DNA of 64,000 nucleotides from Pilasporangium apinafurcum (Eukaryota; Oomycota; Peronosporomycetes; Pythiales; Pythiaceae): contig BCKE01000017.1 in assembly GCA_001600495.1 (NCBI GenBank), positions 380,053 through 444,052 of the forward strand. The letters run 5' to 3'. The notes under the pieces were generated by a model, which was not told the origin of the DNA, did no database searches, and saw nothing but the letters and a program-made list of their open reading frames with translations. Numbering within the stretch: the stretch's first letter is position 1; the number at the start of each line of letters is the position of its first letter. Both the position numbers and the translations under genes were made by a program. This document shows, piece by piece, positions 42,464 to 53,432 of this stretch.

Positions 42464-43600
42464 ATGCTTCGTTATGCTAACAGCCACCACGGCCACGTTG
42501 ATCCAGCCTCTAATCAGTACGAAGAGCCGCGACCTCCACGTCGTGGTCAGCACCGACCGGAGCTTGGATGGTCCACGTACTCACCCTCGCATGACCCGGA
42601 AACGAGCTGGCGTGTGAATACACCACCGCTGAAGCCTGTCTTTTCCATCACATCATCTCTGAATCGTTCGGTGAGTTCACCAAGGTTTCTATCTCGTACT
42701 TTCTGTAATATGGAGAAACAAGAAAACACAATCAATGATAGTTTTGGTGGTCGTAATTTCATATCTATGGATCGATTTGAGCCTCAAATGGCTCAATTTA
42801 ACGAGCAACATATGCACCAGCAGCAACACTTGCCACTTGCGGATCCCAGTCCAGTTTCTTGGATACATGGAGCAGAAGAGATGAGCAACACCAATATCAC
42901 TAAGGATGCAGTCAGTATGGCCAACCAAGAGGAGCTTCGCGTGTCATTGAAGCGTTACAGTCAGACCGAACGTCCAATGTCGACCATCAAAAAGTACATT
43001 GCCGATGCCAATAATTACATTACCACCAATAATAGTGAGTCGCCGAAGCGTTCGATTCTGGAAGAGTACGCACGGACTATGGCGCTCTCGTACTGTCATA
43101 CTTTCCAGAAGCGCTGCATCTACCAAGATTGTGGCAAGATCTCAGTCAGCCGCGGTCTTTGTCGTCGGCATGGCGGTGGGCGGCGTTGCCACTCGGAAGG
43201 GTGTACAAAGTCTGCACAAAGCCGTAGCAATTTCTGCTGGGCACATGGCGGCGGACAACGTTGTGAAGTGGAGCATTGCATGCGGTCACGCAAGTCGAAG
43301 CGATTTTGTGTGGCTCATCTCTCGCATGAGAAAGCTACCAACTCTGATACCCCTACCATTGGAAATAATAAACCCAAGGATGTCATTGCGCCTATCAGCA
43401 ACACGAGTAAGGTTATGGACTCCACTGAGGCGCCAAAGACCAGCAATTATCACTCGTACACCCAAGACGGACTGTACTTGCCCAGAAAGAACTCTTCACT
43501 TCCGCGTCGCTACCTCCCCAGTCTTGGTCAAGCATTAAGTTCAGCCTCTCGCTCGCCGCCGAACCTCCCAGTGCGCACGCAAGGAGGGTTGTGTTGTTAA
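42464..43600 (+). CDS. Cys/His zinc-finger protein, WRKY19-annotated oomycete family, copy A
   Basis: 378 residues. Near residues 220-290 lie three tandem units of C-x4-C followed by a C-x3-H end: CIYQDCGKISVSRGLCRRHG, then GGGRRCHSEGCTKSAQSRSN with FCWAHG, then GGGQRCEVEHCMRSRKSKRF with CVAH. In oomycete genomes this family is usually labelled WRKY transcription factor 19, although the WRKYGQK core is absent here. The flanks are polar, probably disordered, with a Gln/His-rich patch. Likely nuclear and metal-binding; DNA binding is inferred only. A paralogue of the gene at 44224-45912, with which it converges. The start is the ATG following the initiator at 42357. Confidence 0.8.
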   Translation: MLRYANSHHGHVDPASNQYEEPRPPRRGQHRPELGWSTYSPSHDPETSWRVNTPPLKPVFSITSSLNRSVSSPRFLSRTFCNMEKQENTINDSFGGRNFISMDRFEPQMAQFNEQHMHQQQHLPLADPSPVSWIHGAEEMSNTNITKDAVSMANQEELRVSLKRYSQTERPMSTIKKYIADANNYITTNNSESPKRSILEEYARTMALSYCHTFQKRCIYQDCGKISVSRGLCRRHGGGRRCHSEGCTKSAQSRSNFCWAHGGGQRCEVEHCMRSRKSKRFCVAHLSHEKATNSDTPTIGNNKPKDVIAPISNTSKVMDSTEAPKTSNYHSYTQDGLYLPRKNSSLPRRYLPSLGQALSSASRSPPNLPVRTQGGLCC

Positions 43601-44223
43601 GCATCTCCGTTTTCTCCTTTTATTTCATGCTTCACCCGAAGTGAGAAGATGTAATAGTGATGCCACATGTGGTGCAGGATTTGGAAGCTTCTTGTCTGCT
43701 CGTCAATTTTTTTTCTTTTTTTCAATTGCTACAAGAAAATAGTAGAAGTCAGTCACTTTCTTTTCCTTCACAGCAATCGTTCGTTTGCTCTTGAATATCA
43801 CGACATTCTTGGTCACGTCTATCTGTTTGTCAAACAATCGTGTGCTGCATTCATGTGTGTTATATCGTTCGCAATTGATCACTACAGCTCTTTTGGTTTT
43901 TCTCAAGTGCATCAAAGAGATGTCTCACAAAAAAGAGGCTTGATCTTAATGTTTGCAAACACTTGAATGTTCCAATATAGGGAGCAATAGAATGGTCCGA
44001 CAGCTTTCATACCAGAAAAAGTTAATACGCCCGCATCGGAAATCGTTCGATTGCTGAGATACGCGGGAGGATCCTGAGTCGGACTTGCTATGCACATCGA
44101 GGCTATTCACCATCAAAAGTACAAACCATTTGCGCCCCAGATGATGGTGGTGATGATGGGTAAGCACAGCCTCACAGGTCGCAATTCTTGTTCATAATTA
44201 TCTTGATAGGTTTTCTCTCGCTC
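43601..44223. other. Convergent spacer between zinc-finger paralogues
   Basis: 620 bases shared as 3' regions. Contains a T-rich run at 43708-43722. No gene supported. Confidence 0.45.
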
Positions 44224-45912
44224 TTACTGAAAGGACTTTGGGAGTTCAAACCCGCTTTGATAAGGGGTACCGCTTCCTTGTGGCCACATGTACTCTCTTT
44301 GTTGGAGTGATGCCGATAAAAGTGCTTCTCCAGACGGTTTCGAGGGAAAAGCGCGCTGCAGTGCTTCGTTGAGACTCGGGAGTTGCATTCCGGATGTTCT
44401 CTCACCCGGAGGCTGTTGATGTTGCTGATGATGCTGGTGCAGAAACTGTTGCACATGTGGTTGATGACTGATACTGGTTGTCTGCATCACTTCGGTCGTG
44501 ACGACTATGGAGGACATGTCGCTATCTGACGCAACGGTGGACCCGCCAGGGCTTTCATCGGAATCGATTGCGGCAGAGAGATTCGCTGGAAGAGGCACTG
44601 TGAGCTCCATATCAACATGATCTACGCAAAATCGCTTTGTTTTCCGGCTACGGCGGCAATTCGGGGCCTCACAGCGTTTCCCGCCACCATGGGCCCAGCA
44701 ATACGGGCTTCTGCTCTGCGCACATTTTGAACAGCCCGTGTACTGACACCGTCGACCGCCTCCATGGCCACGACAGAGTCCTTTGCTGACTGCAATCTTC
44801 GAACAGTCGCCTGCAGAGCATCGTTTCGCACCACAACCTGTGAGCAGCGCCTTTGCTAAGGATGGCGCAATTGCTTGGGGTTTTTGGCGTCGCTTGTTGC
44901 TGCTTGTACTAGTACTAGTACTGCTACTCCCATTGAGTGACGCCTCGGAAGGTGATCGTGGCGGTCGCTGGGTGACGCTAAGTTGATCCTTCTCGTGTGC
45001 AGGAGATGAGATGGTCATAGCTTGAAACGCCGCGTGCTGGTCCATCCTTGCCGCGGCCTGCGACACGCGAGGCGGAGATACAGACTGTCTGCCGTGCGCA
45101 CGATGCCGATGATGACTTGACTGCCGCGGATGAGGTTGCTGCAGCTGCGGTGGCTGTTGAGGGAAAGCCGGTTGGCCCGAGACGCTACCGTTCTTCTCGA
45201 GAAATTTGCCCATCGCGCGGAAGAGGTCTTCGCGTGTCTCGACTACAGGCTGTGTGATGGTGCTACTGGATGCAAATGAGGCCACGGAATCTATGGATGA
45301 GAAGCGACTTCGACTGCCCTCGGTCGTAGTGCTGCTATTGCTGTTCGTGCGGATCCGTATACGCAATTTTTCCTCGCCCTGCTGACTACAATTACTTCTT
45401 GGGGTGCTGCTATTCGCACTGACAGTCGTCGTCGCTGCCGCCTGTAAAAACGGGAACGACCGCGCGAACGTCATCGCTTCGTCCACTGCCGCTAGCGGAA
45501 TGGCGCTTACCGCTGACCCACCATAATCTTGGTTGTTACCATGCCTATTGTTACCTGTTTTCGTCCATATTTGCTGCGTTGCCTTCATGCTTTCGCTATT
45601 ATTTTCATTTGAGAACTGCCGTTGGTAATGTGTCGGTCGTTGGTCGATAAACACACCTGCACGCTTCACGCCGCTACTACCACTGCCACTCAATCCCAAT
45701 CGTTCATGTTCGTTAGCTTCTAATTCTTCTCCTTCTTGTCGTGTGAAAGTCACTTCTTGATGCACATTCCACGCCATCGCACGCGGAAAAAGCCGGTGAC
45801 GCAGTAGTAGCGCCGCCGCCGCTGCTGCATCCGTCGACATCTCCGTCGGTGGTTGAGACACTTTAGACGAAGAAGAAGAAGAAGAAGGTGGAGAAGTGTG
45901 AGGCCGATCCAT
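44224..45912 (-). CDS. Cys/His zinc-finger protein, WRKY19-annotated oomycete family, copy B
   Basis: 562 residues. The same three-unit Cys/His array as copy A: CSAGDCSKIAVSKGLCRGHG, then GGGRRCQYTGCSKCAQSRSP with YCWAHG, then GGGKRCEAPNCRRSRKTKRF with CVDH. The long N-terminal half is Ser-, Gln- and His-rich, with homopolymer runs of Ser and Ala, and the tail is rich in His/Gln (HQHHQQHQQPP). It is longer than copy A only in these low-complexity parts. A C-terminal PSLNEALQRAF resembles PSLGQALSSAS of copy A, so the homology is over the whole length. The ATG is in MDRPHTSPP; six codons upstream start with GTG. Probable nuclear regulator, targets unknown. Confidence 0.8.
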   Translation of the reverse strand: MDRPHTSPPSSSSSSSKVSQPPTEMSTDAAAAAALLLRHRLFPRAMAWNVHQEVTFTRQEGEELEANEHERLGLSGSGSSGVKRAGVFIDQRPTHYQRQFSNENNSESMKATQQIWTKTGNNRHGNNQDYGGSAVSAIPLAAVDEAMTFARSFPFLQAAATTTVSANSSTPRSNCSQQGEEKLRIRIRTNSNSSTTTEGSRSRFSSIDSVASFASSSTITQPVVETREDLFRAMGKFLEKNGSVSGQPAFPQQPPQLQQPHPRQSSHHRHRAHGRQSVSPPRVSQAAARMDQHAAFQAMTISSPAHEKDQLSVTQRPPRSPSEASLNGSSSTSTSTSSNKRRQKPQAIAPSLAKALLTGCGAKRCSAGDCSKIAVSKGLCRGHGGGRRCQYTGCSKCAQSRSPYCWAHGGGKRCEAPNCRRSRKTKRFCVDHVDMELTVPLPANLSAAIDSDESPGGSTVASDSDMSSIVVTTEVMQTTSISHQPHVQQFLHQHHQQHQQPPGERTSGMQLPSLNEALQRAFPSKPSGEALLSASLQQREYMWPQGSGTPYQSGFELPKSFQ

Positions 45913-46655
45913 CGTGGGCAACCGCAACACTCATCCACTCCTGTCGGTCAGGAGGCCTTGCTGCTTGAGTAATGGAAAGTGGGATGATGGCGAGTACACT
46001 CTGGCGCTAATTCGTACTTAACCCCGGCTCACTCATTTTACCTTTTTTTAATGGCTTATTTAATTAATGACATTTCAAAATAAATGATAAAAGTAATGAT
46101 AAGTATTAGGTAATCGAAAAATATGGTCGTTAAAAGAAGGTGGGTGACAATGTTCGTGCTAACAAACCAAAAAAAGGTGGTATACGTGGGTAAATTTACC
46201 AAAAAAAGGTTTAATACAACCAGATGGATTTATGTGTAAACGAATGACAAGTTGACGAAATTTAGCTAATTGATGGGTCGACTACCGAAAGGATTAACAG
46301 CCATCATTGAGAAAACTAGACGAGACTGATGTCTTTATTTGATGCCTGCATGTGTGTATGTGTGTGCAAATGATGTTCAGATATGAAACTAGATGGCGTT
46401 TCTATAGAGGTCGCTTTTTAGTTCTATTAACTATGAGACGACGTCTTATCGTGTCTCGAGGATCCGTGCAGACATTCCTGGATAAGAAATCTCAACTAAT
46501 TGTCGCCATTAAGTATGCTAGCTAAACCACATGCAATAGGTAGTGGAGGACCCAGATCGTCAAACTCTAAAAATGGATACAAATCTAATCTTAGATCATT
46601 GACGACGAGGTACGAGAGACAAGTGTCTGACATACGTTGAACTCAGGAGTTGATT
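45913..46655. other. Divergent intergenic region
   Basis: About 740 bases between divergent genes; promoters of both. AT-rich at 46030-46230. No gene or repeat recognised. Confidence 0.45.
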
Positions 46656-48428
46656 ATGGATGCCCGAGGCTTCACCCCCCGTCAACAGCAGCAAGAAACC
46701 GTGCTGAACCGTTTGCGTCACGGATGGAGACAAGCTGAAGAACACGTCACATACCACGGTCGGTACTCCGCCGAGCGGTTCTGCGCCTTTGCCGCTTATA
46801 ACGAAACAGCCTCGTTCTGGCGTGTCGCTGCACTCTGTGTGTGTTCGTTTCTGCCGACGCTTGTGCTGATTGTCATTATCGAGACATTACCACTTCGAGA
46901 TCCAAATGAAGGCCCAATTGCCAGTCAGTGGTTCTGGGTCCGCATCTTTCTTAGCGCGAGCGCACTCACGTGTGGAACGCTCTGTCAGATGCGCAGCATT
47001 GCCCCAAGCGTGGTGCTACCTATTCAAAAGATTTTATATATTTCGATCTACACGGGTGCTGGATATGCTGGAACGATGTTCCTGCTAGCTTTGTTGTGGG
47101 TTTTCCCCATTCCGTTCTCGATGATGGTAATCATGCCCATTTGGCAAGTGCTTTTCGTTTCGGGCACGCTCTTCGTAATCGGAAAAAATGAAATCCAAAC
47201 GAATGAGACGCTTCAGAGGCAGCTTATTCGGTACAGCCGCATCCTATTGGCACAATCGATGCTTCTTTTGCTTTATCCGGCGTATAACGCGTGGTTTATC
47301 TCCTTGAAGGGCAACTCCCAACTTGCATTACTTTTGATCCTGCCGATATTGAAAACGATCATTAAAAAGCTTATCACAAGCGCCGCTGCGGGTACTTTGG
47401 ACGATGCTGTGCCTGTATTGGTAGTTGGTGTGGATATCTTCAACGCGCTTTATCAGTCGAAATGTATGCAGAACGCAGGTTCGCTAACGACAAGCATCGG
47501 AATCATCATCATCGATGCGTTTCACAACTTCTATTCGTTGTACAATATCACCAAATTGGCGAACGAAATCCAGGACATTCATACGACAAAAGCTACTTCC
47601 CCCACTGTGGGATTATTGTCGCGCGCATGTACAATTTGTGAGCACCCACACGAGCTCGATCCGTCGTATTTGCTGTCGGTGCCCATGCGCTCGCACTCCA
47701 TTCCAGTCTTACCCACGGAAAAACGCCAGATTTTGGAAAACATGGCGCAGCTCCAGCTTCAGGCCAAATCCACCCGAGAGATCACCAATCATAAAACGGA
47801 AGTAACTCATAGTAACTTGGTTTCGAGAACCCATCAAGAGCAAGGACGAGGTATTATTGTTCAACCCGGCCCGTTTCCGAAGAATGCAGTTGTACCCTTT
47901 GTCTTACTGCCAGCAAGCACCATTGTTCCAGCTGATAAAGATAGCAAATCGAGGCGACCTCGCTCAAATGGTATCTCTCGATCGGTCTCACAGGAAAAGA
48001 CGCTGCTGCTGATCAACACACTAGCGCTGCTGCAGAAATGCGAGCTGGTGCTCTTGATCGAGTTTATCGAGTGTGCAGTTCCTTGGCTTTACTCCATCTA
48101 TTTGCCGATTCTCTATCACTTGCCCAGCGCAGAGTTTTATCCTGAAATGAAGTCACTGACACTCGAAAAACTCTATCATATCGCCTCAACGATTTTCATT
48201 TATGGCGGAATGGAGTTTGTATCGCTCGTTGTGGTACACATGGCACTACGAAGACGGTTTGGCTTTTCTGGTTTCCGCTTGTTGGCGTTTGTATTAGAGA
48301 ATGAGTGTCTTATTATCCAAGGCAACTTTCTGGCATGGGCACTTGTTACACTTCAGTTCACGCTGCAGCATTTTGGTAACGTGTTGATTGACGCTCGAAG
48401 CGATGAGTTGCATGTTTATATAGACTGA
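46656..48428 (+). CDS. Multi-pass membrane protein, oomycete-type, unknown
   Basis: 590 residues. Helices visible near the N-terminus (VAALCVCSFLPTLVLIVIIE), then at FLSASALTCGTLCQM, AGYAGTMFLLALLWVFPIPF, MVIMPIWQVLFVSGTLFVIG, LLAQSMLLLLYPAYNAWF, LALLLILPILKTIIKKL and four more, i.e. about ten. A polar loop of about 120 residues splits the set (residues 320-440, with CTICEHPHELDPSYL). Such proteins are common in oomycete genomes without a known function. The start is ATG at 46656 (an ATT-preceded TTG is two codons upstream). A decayed tandem copy follows at 48838-50537. Confidence 0.78.
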   Translation: MDARGFTPRQQQQETVLNRLRHGWRQAEEHVTYHGRYSAERFCAFAAYNETASFWRVAALCVCSFLPTLVLIVIIETLPLRDPNEGPIASQWFWVRIFLSASALTCGTLCQMRSIAPSVVLPIQKILYISIYTGAGYAGTMFLLALLWVFPIPFSMMVIMPIWQVLFVSGTLFVIGKNEIQTNETLQRQLIRYSRILLAQSMLLLLYPAYNAWFISLKGNSQLALLLILPILKTIIKKLITSAAAGTLDDAVPVLVVGVDIFNALYQSKCMQNAGSLTTSIGIIIIDAFHNFYSLYNITKLANEIQDIHTTKATSPTVGLLSRACTICEHPHELDPSYLLSVPMRSHSIPVLPTEKRQILENMAQLQLQAKSTREITNHKTEVTHSNLVSRTHQEQGRGIIVQPGPFPKNAVVPFVLLPASTIVPADKDSKSRRPRSNGISRSVSQEKTLLLINTLALLQKCELVLLIEFIECAVPWLYSIYLPILYHLPSAEFYPEMKSLTLEKLYHIASTIFIYGGMEFVSLVVVHMALRRRFGFSGFRLLAFVLENECLIIQGNFLAWALVTLQFTLQHFGNVLIDARSDELHVYID

Positions 48429-48837
48429 CTAGTTAATCCTCTGCTTCCTCATAGGCTTGGATTTCTCATTCCAGTTTGAATGGATGACCAAATCATAATT
48501 TTTGTACAGGAAACAACCCTAGAATGTTCAGGCGCGAAAACTAGCAGTACAAAGCTTAAATGCCTAGCGAATAGACGAAGCAACTGAAGAGTTGTCACGC
48601 GGATTTCCACCCTCGCGCTGCCATCCGTTATCATTGGTTACTTTCCGCGTCAAACGGGTTAATGTCATCCGATGGTTGTTAGACAAGACCCAGCTATAAT
48701 CGAGATAAACCTAAGAATGGTCTCAGCAAATACAGTCGTAGAAGACATATACAAACCAAACGATGGTGAGTTCTTCCTTCTTAATGCAATGACTGTTTTG
48801 TACTCGGTAATAAACCACATCTTTTGTGTGATCACTA
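48429..48837. other. Spacer between intact gene and its pseudogene
   Basis: About 410 bases; 3' flank of the membrane-protein gene and former promoter of the dead copy. Nothing else seen. Confidence 0.4.
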
Positions 48838-50537
48838 AGCAGCGAGGAAGTCTGTTCAGTCGCATTCATCAGGGATGGAGACAAGCCGAAGCGTATGTTT
48901 ACTGCCACAGCCAGCTTTCGATTAAGTGGTTTTACGTCTTCGCCATTTATAATGGAATGGTTTCGTTCTAGCAAGTAGCCGCGTTCTACTTGAGCTCGTC
49001 CGTGCCAACATTCGTGGTGATCGTCGTGATCGTCGTGATCGAGGCTTTACATTTATGAGATCCAAGCAAGAGCCCATTTGCAAGTTTGTAAGTTTGAGCT
49101 CAAGTCTTCATCGTCGCTGCAGCATTTTCCTTTGGTACTTTCTGTGAGATACAAGGCATCACACCGATGTTACATTGTCATTGCAAAAATGTCCTGATGT
49201 TGTTTTGTTTGTTGGCGCTATCAACACGCTTTATCAGCTTTTGCTTGTATCGTTGTGAGTGTTCCATGCTCGATTTGCCATGCTACTCAGTGTGACACCA
49301 TGGCAAACGTTGTACATCTCCAGGACGTTGTGTGTGATCAGCGAAACTGCAATTCAGATGAACCCGACGCTTCAAAGACAACTCATCTGGTACAGCCTCA
49401 TCCTACCCACGCGATCGCCGCTCGTGGCGGTTTGTTCAGTGCACAATCCAGTGTTTGTCTCGCTGAAGGGTAGTTCGCAATTACTGTTTGTTGTAATACT
49501 ACCGACGCTGACGATACTCACGAAGGATATCATCACGTGTGCTACTGCAAGTAATTTGAACGATGCTTTGCCAGTGTTGGTTGTCGGGATAGGCATCTCC
49601 AATACGCTCTATCAATCCAAGCGTATGCTCCTTGATGGCGAGTGCTGTGATTATCACCATCGATGCACTGCAAAACATTTATTCTCTGCGAAAAACTTGT
49701 AAACCAGCGAATGAAATCCAAGTGTATCAAATAGCAGGTTCAAATACACTCAACACCACCTCGTGCAACTTGCTCGCGTGGATTTGGAAGATTTGTAAGC
49801 ACGTGCAGGAACTGGACCCTTCGTACCTTACGTCAGCGTCAATGTCACCATACTCTTTTCATACTCTGTCTGTTGAGAAACACAATATGCTTGACAAGAT
49901 GATTCAGCTCCAACAGTAGATCATGACCAGTCAAGTTAGTGACAACTAAAGCGTGTCAACAATCAACAATTTAAGAACCGAATGCAGCCACCAAGTGCAT
50001 CCAAGATTGTTGACTGAACTCAGTTTTAGTTCCTTTTTGTTGAGTACAGCTTCCCCCTTCCGTTGCTATCAAAGAAAAATAACTCGATTATCGCTGATGA
50101 TTCTGCGAGCAAGCAAAACGATATCTCTTTGAATGCGACCACTTTGCCCGTCTCTCAAGAGAAAACACTATTGCTGAAAAACATGGTCGCACTGCTGCAG
50201 AAGTGTGAGTTGGCGTTATTGAATGAGTTCGTCGAGTGTGCGATGACGTGGCTCTATGGAATCCATTTATTAACTCTCCATTAATTGCTGACCGTGCAGT
50301 TTTATCTGGAGATGACATCGCTGGTATCTGAAAAATTGGACCACATCGTGCTAATGATTCTCATCTACGCCAGCATGGAGTTCCTATCACTGGACGTGGT
50401 ATATGTATCACTGAAGGGATGGCTTGGATGTTCTAGGTTTAGCGTGTTGGCATTTGTTTTAGAAAATGATCCAAAATAATTTCCTGACATGGGTGCTCGT
50501 CACGCTTGAGTTCATACTGCAGTATCATGGTAAGTGA
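48838..50537 (+). pseudogene. Decayed tandem copy of the membrane-protein gene
   Basis: Colinear fragments in several frames follow the upstream gene: SLFSRIHQGWRQAEAYVYCH (parent LRHGWRQAEEHVTYH), VAAF after a stop at 48969-48971, LQRQLIWYSLILPTRSPL, VFVSLKGSSQLLFVVILPTL, NDALPVLVVGIGISNTLYQS, CKHVQELDPSYL, SQEKTLLLKNMVALLQKCEL and FSVLAFVLEND. A part of the first helices (about residues 90-150 of the parent) is missing or scrambled near 49070-49250. Stops and frameshifts are frequent, so it is dead. Confidence 0.85.
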
Positions 50538-50759
50538 TGACTGAAGATTACTCTAACACAGCAGTAGAGTAGGTAATGCACTAGTAATACTTTATGTGGC
50601 ACGTAGGTTTGGATTTTATGTTCAAATTCGAGTGAAGGATGTACCAATCGTGATGGACAAACCATAGCTAGATTGTTCATCGGTGCAGTCGAGAACGTTC
50701 GTTCAGTGTTTAATTGTCTAGGCTGTCGTTTGATTATGTCGTGTATATAAGTGTGCAAG

Positions 50760-50885
50760 GACATGAGTGGCTACTTCGTGGTTGTCTAGTCTAAGCTAGC
50801 TTTTGCAGTTGAGTCGGACTCAAAGAAAAAACAGGAGGCCCTCCCTGAGGTACTTTGATGTTGCATATGATTTCTTAGAGTGTAA
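50760..50885 (+). repeat. Fragment of the dispersed Fanzor-associated repeat
   Basis: CTTCGTGGTTGTCTAGTCT and GACTCAAAG...GGAGGCCCTCC match the distal part of the repeat, best the copy at 55290-55740 read on the minus strand (CTTCGTGGTTGCCTAGTCT). The zinc-ribbon part is absent. Confidence 0.55.
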
Positions 50886-51683
50886 ATGCCGAATGCATGT
50901 GTTAAGCTTTTGTGATCGTATGATACTTCATGCTGCAGATCGGTCGATTGTCATTTTTCCAGGATGGAAAACACGAAAGGGGAAATACAGTCCTTCGGCC
51001 GTCGTTAAGCATGTTCAATAATTTATTATTACCAATAGTGAGAGAATAGATATGGTCAGTGTTCGTAGGAATCGCGCCAACTGTTCCGAATTTATCTAAA
51101 ACTAGGGATATCAATGACTTTTGGATCATCCAGAACCATTTCATTCAGGTAATTATCCCATTACTTGAAGGATTTTCTGCTCAGCACCATATAAGCACTC
51201 GCGTTCGTGTGCGATACTAAAAGCTGCTGTAATCGCGCAAGTTCCATCACTGAGCAAGTTGAGACAACCTATGTCTTTGACCTGGCTATTGCTAATACAA
51301 TTCGCACGGCCACTTTTAGCGCTTTTTCGGCTAATATGCATGGTTGTCATCCACTGACAGGAAACTGAATTCAATTAATTGATCCATTTCTACGACAAAT
51401 TGTGGCACCCGGATGTGACATCCAATTTCTTTGTTTTCCTGGTGTAACAACAGCAATAGTGTTGTATGGCATGGCGTAGATGAGTGGGAGCACTGGATAC
51501 CGCGCGAAAAGGCTCGAAGGAATGCTGCTAGAAAATTTATCGTTTACGGCCGCCATTCCAGAAGACTATCATGTCTTGCAGACGATTATTGATGACGCCC
51601 GCAAGGTCGGTGCATTATATCTATCTATCAAGATGATAGATATACTGGTGGCTCAAGCTCAAAATTGGCTGTCGTTTTTGTGA
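50886..51683. other. Intergenic
   Basis: About 800 bases. Short frames on both strands (for example a 67-codon ATG frame at 51480-51683 ending at the stop of the next gene) have no recognisable content. Confidence 0.4.
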
Positions 51684-53432
51684 TTATGTTGATTCCAATG
51701 GGTTACATTTACCGCTTTCAGCCTTCGCTCTTGATTCACCCACGGATTGGTTAAATTGCATCAGCACCATCTTTGTCATCATCGTACGCAGATGGCTGTT
51801 GTTGGACTTTGGGGCAACGTATTGGGAATTAAACTCGACATTACCATGTAAGATGAGCAGCTCGTGGGTATGGCTGCGGTTCCAGATGCGCCAAAGCAAG
51901 CGCCAGCTCCAGAGGAACGTGCTCATTAAGCGACTGAGCATTAACGGCACCACTGATGCTTCGATTTTATGATTCGCAAACTGATAGTACAGGAAACGAC
52001 GGTCCTGTAGGTTCCATTTGCCCCAAATCAATAATTCTGATGCGATGAGAATCTGCATGATTATAAAGAGCAGTATGACTGGACCAGCGTAGCGGATATG
52101 AAAGTGGAGTTTGGCGCGTGCAATTGGCGTCAACGCATCCAGGGAGACGATCATCGCTATCCAGATCAAGGAACAAAACACTCCACAGCATTGTTGCCAT
52201 TTCCAGAAGAGCAGATCACATATACATATATGTACGACCACGAGCTGTACCATGATAAACAAATAGTCGAACGATGAGTACAACATACGCACAAGGTCAC
52301 GCTGTAAGTGGGTGCCGACATAGCCCAAGAATAACACTGATAGCAATCCCAGCACTGCGAAGAGTGAATCTTTTCCATAATTCTGCGGTTTATCAGCAGG
52401 CAAAGTGGCGAGCATGGAAGACAGGAAACCAATAAATCCGCAGCTATACAACAAAACGACCTGCCATCTCTGAAGTGGGGCAAAGCCATCACTGATAGTT
52501 TTGATACAAAGGATTGCTTGCCGCGCGTCGATTACTACATCCACTTTAGCGGGCCGCATTTGCAAGATATTGCCATTCACTGTATCGTGCTGTTGCTGCT
52601 GCTTCTGGTGAATCCCTGATGGATCTAGCACTGGCTGCAACGGCTTGCCCTGCAATTTAATTCTGTGGTGGTAACTGATGCACTGTGTGGTCTGCGTGCG
52701 AGACTTGGTGGCTTTCCAAGAAGCGCGTTTTCGATACCCAATGCGCAGTACGAGGATTAAGATCGTCATGGTGGCGTTCATGAAAATGTCCTTTGCCGTT
52801 AATGTCCGCCCATGTACCGTCATAATACTCATTGAGCTATTCGTGTGGTCGATCAGATCCAAAGCGAGCAGGGCGACCATCCCCAAGAGCATAAGCGTTG
52901 AGAGCCACGAGACTAAGACAATCTGCCGAAGATTCCGCAGAAACGCGTCCATCAACGCAGCATTCAAGAAGTCGATGCCGATCAATGCCAACAGCACGGC
53001 GCGTAAGTCTGGAAACAGCAGCATCGACGCAGTCAACCACGTCATGGTGATGATGAACAAATGCCAGAACTGGTACGTGCTCACTAGAATTTTCAAAATG
53101 TCGATACGGAACGAGAGCATGACGTTGATTGTGCCTGGAATTTGTAAAAACACTGAGATAACTGCGAGCCAACGACCTCGGCTGACTGAAACGAAGAACG
53201 TCGCCCAGCGCAGTAGAAATGAGACCCAGTAGGCAGTGAGCATTGCGATGCGATGGCGTTTGACGAAGCCATTGTATACTTTAGCTTGGTTTGGACGCAG
53301 TAGTTGTAGTTTGATAGTTTTGGCGGCATTAACGCATGGGAGTTGCTGGCTTGCAACCAATTCGTAGAGTATAGCAGTGTCGTCGTCATCAACTGGAGGT
53401 GTAGCGACGTGAGGGTGGATTGTTGCCACCAT
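51684..53432 (-). CDS. Multi-pass membrane protein, unknown
   Basis: 582 residues from an ATG with G at +4 (MVATIHPHV). About ten hydrophobic segments in two groups of roughly five, for example IAMLTAYWVSFLLRWATFF, LFIITMTWLTASMLLF, QIVLVSWLSTLMLLGMVALL, VVLLYSCGFIGFLSSMLATL and AGPVILLFIIMQILIASELL. They are separated by a basic, Gln-rich cytoplasmic loop (residues 245-310, with QKQQQQHD). The overall plan is that of the membrane protein at 46656-48428, though similarity in sequence is slight. Function not known; single exon. Confidence 0.75.
   Translation of the reverse strand: MVATIHPHVATPPVDDDDTAILYELVASQQLPCVNAAKTIKLQLLRPNQAKVYNGFVKRHRIAMLTAYWVSFLLRWATFFVSVSRGRWLAVISVFLQIPGTINVMLSFRIDILKILVSTYQFWHLFIITMTWLTASMLLFPDLRAVLLALIGIDFLNAALMDAFLRNLRQIVLVSWLSTLMLLGMVALLALDLIDHTNSSMSIMTVHGRTLTAKDIFMNATMTILILVLRIGYRKRASWKATKSRTQTTQCISYHHRIKLQGKPLQPVLDPSGIHQKQQQQHDTVNGNILQMRPAKVDVVIDARQAILCIKTISDGFAPLQRWQVVLLYSCGFIGFLSSMLATLPADKPQNYGKDSLFAVLGLLSVLFLGYVGTHLQRDLVRMLYSSFDYLFIMVQLVVVHICICDLLFWKWQQCCGVFCSLIWIAMIVSLDALTPIARAKLHFHIRYAGPVILLFIIMQILIASELLIWGKWNLQDRRFLYYQFANHKIEASVVPLMLSRLMSTFLWSWRLLWRIWNRSHTHELLILHGNVEFNSQYVAPKSNNSHLRTMMTKMVLMQFNQSVGESRAKAESGKCNPLEST

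Noticed and set aside
51480-51683. 67-codon frame ending at the stop of the next gene
   Set aside because: No family resemblance, no upstream signal; likely chance.
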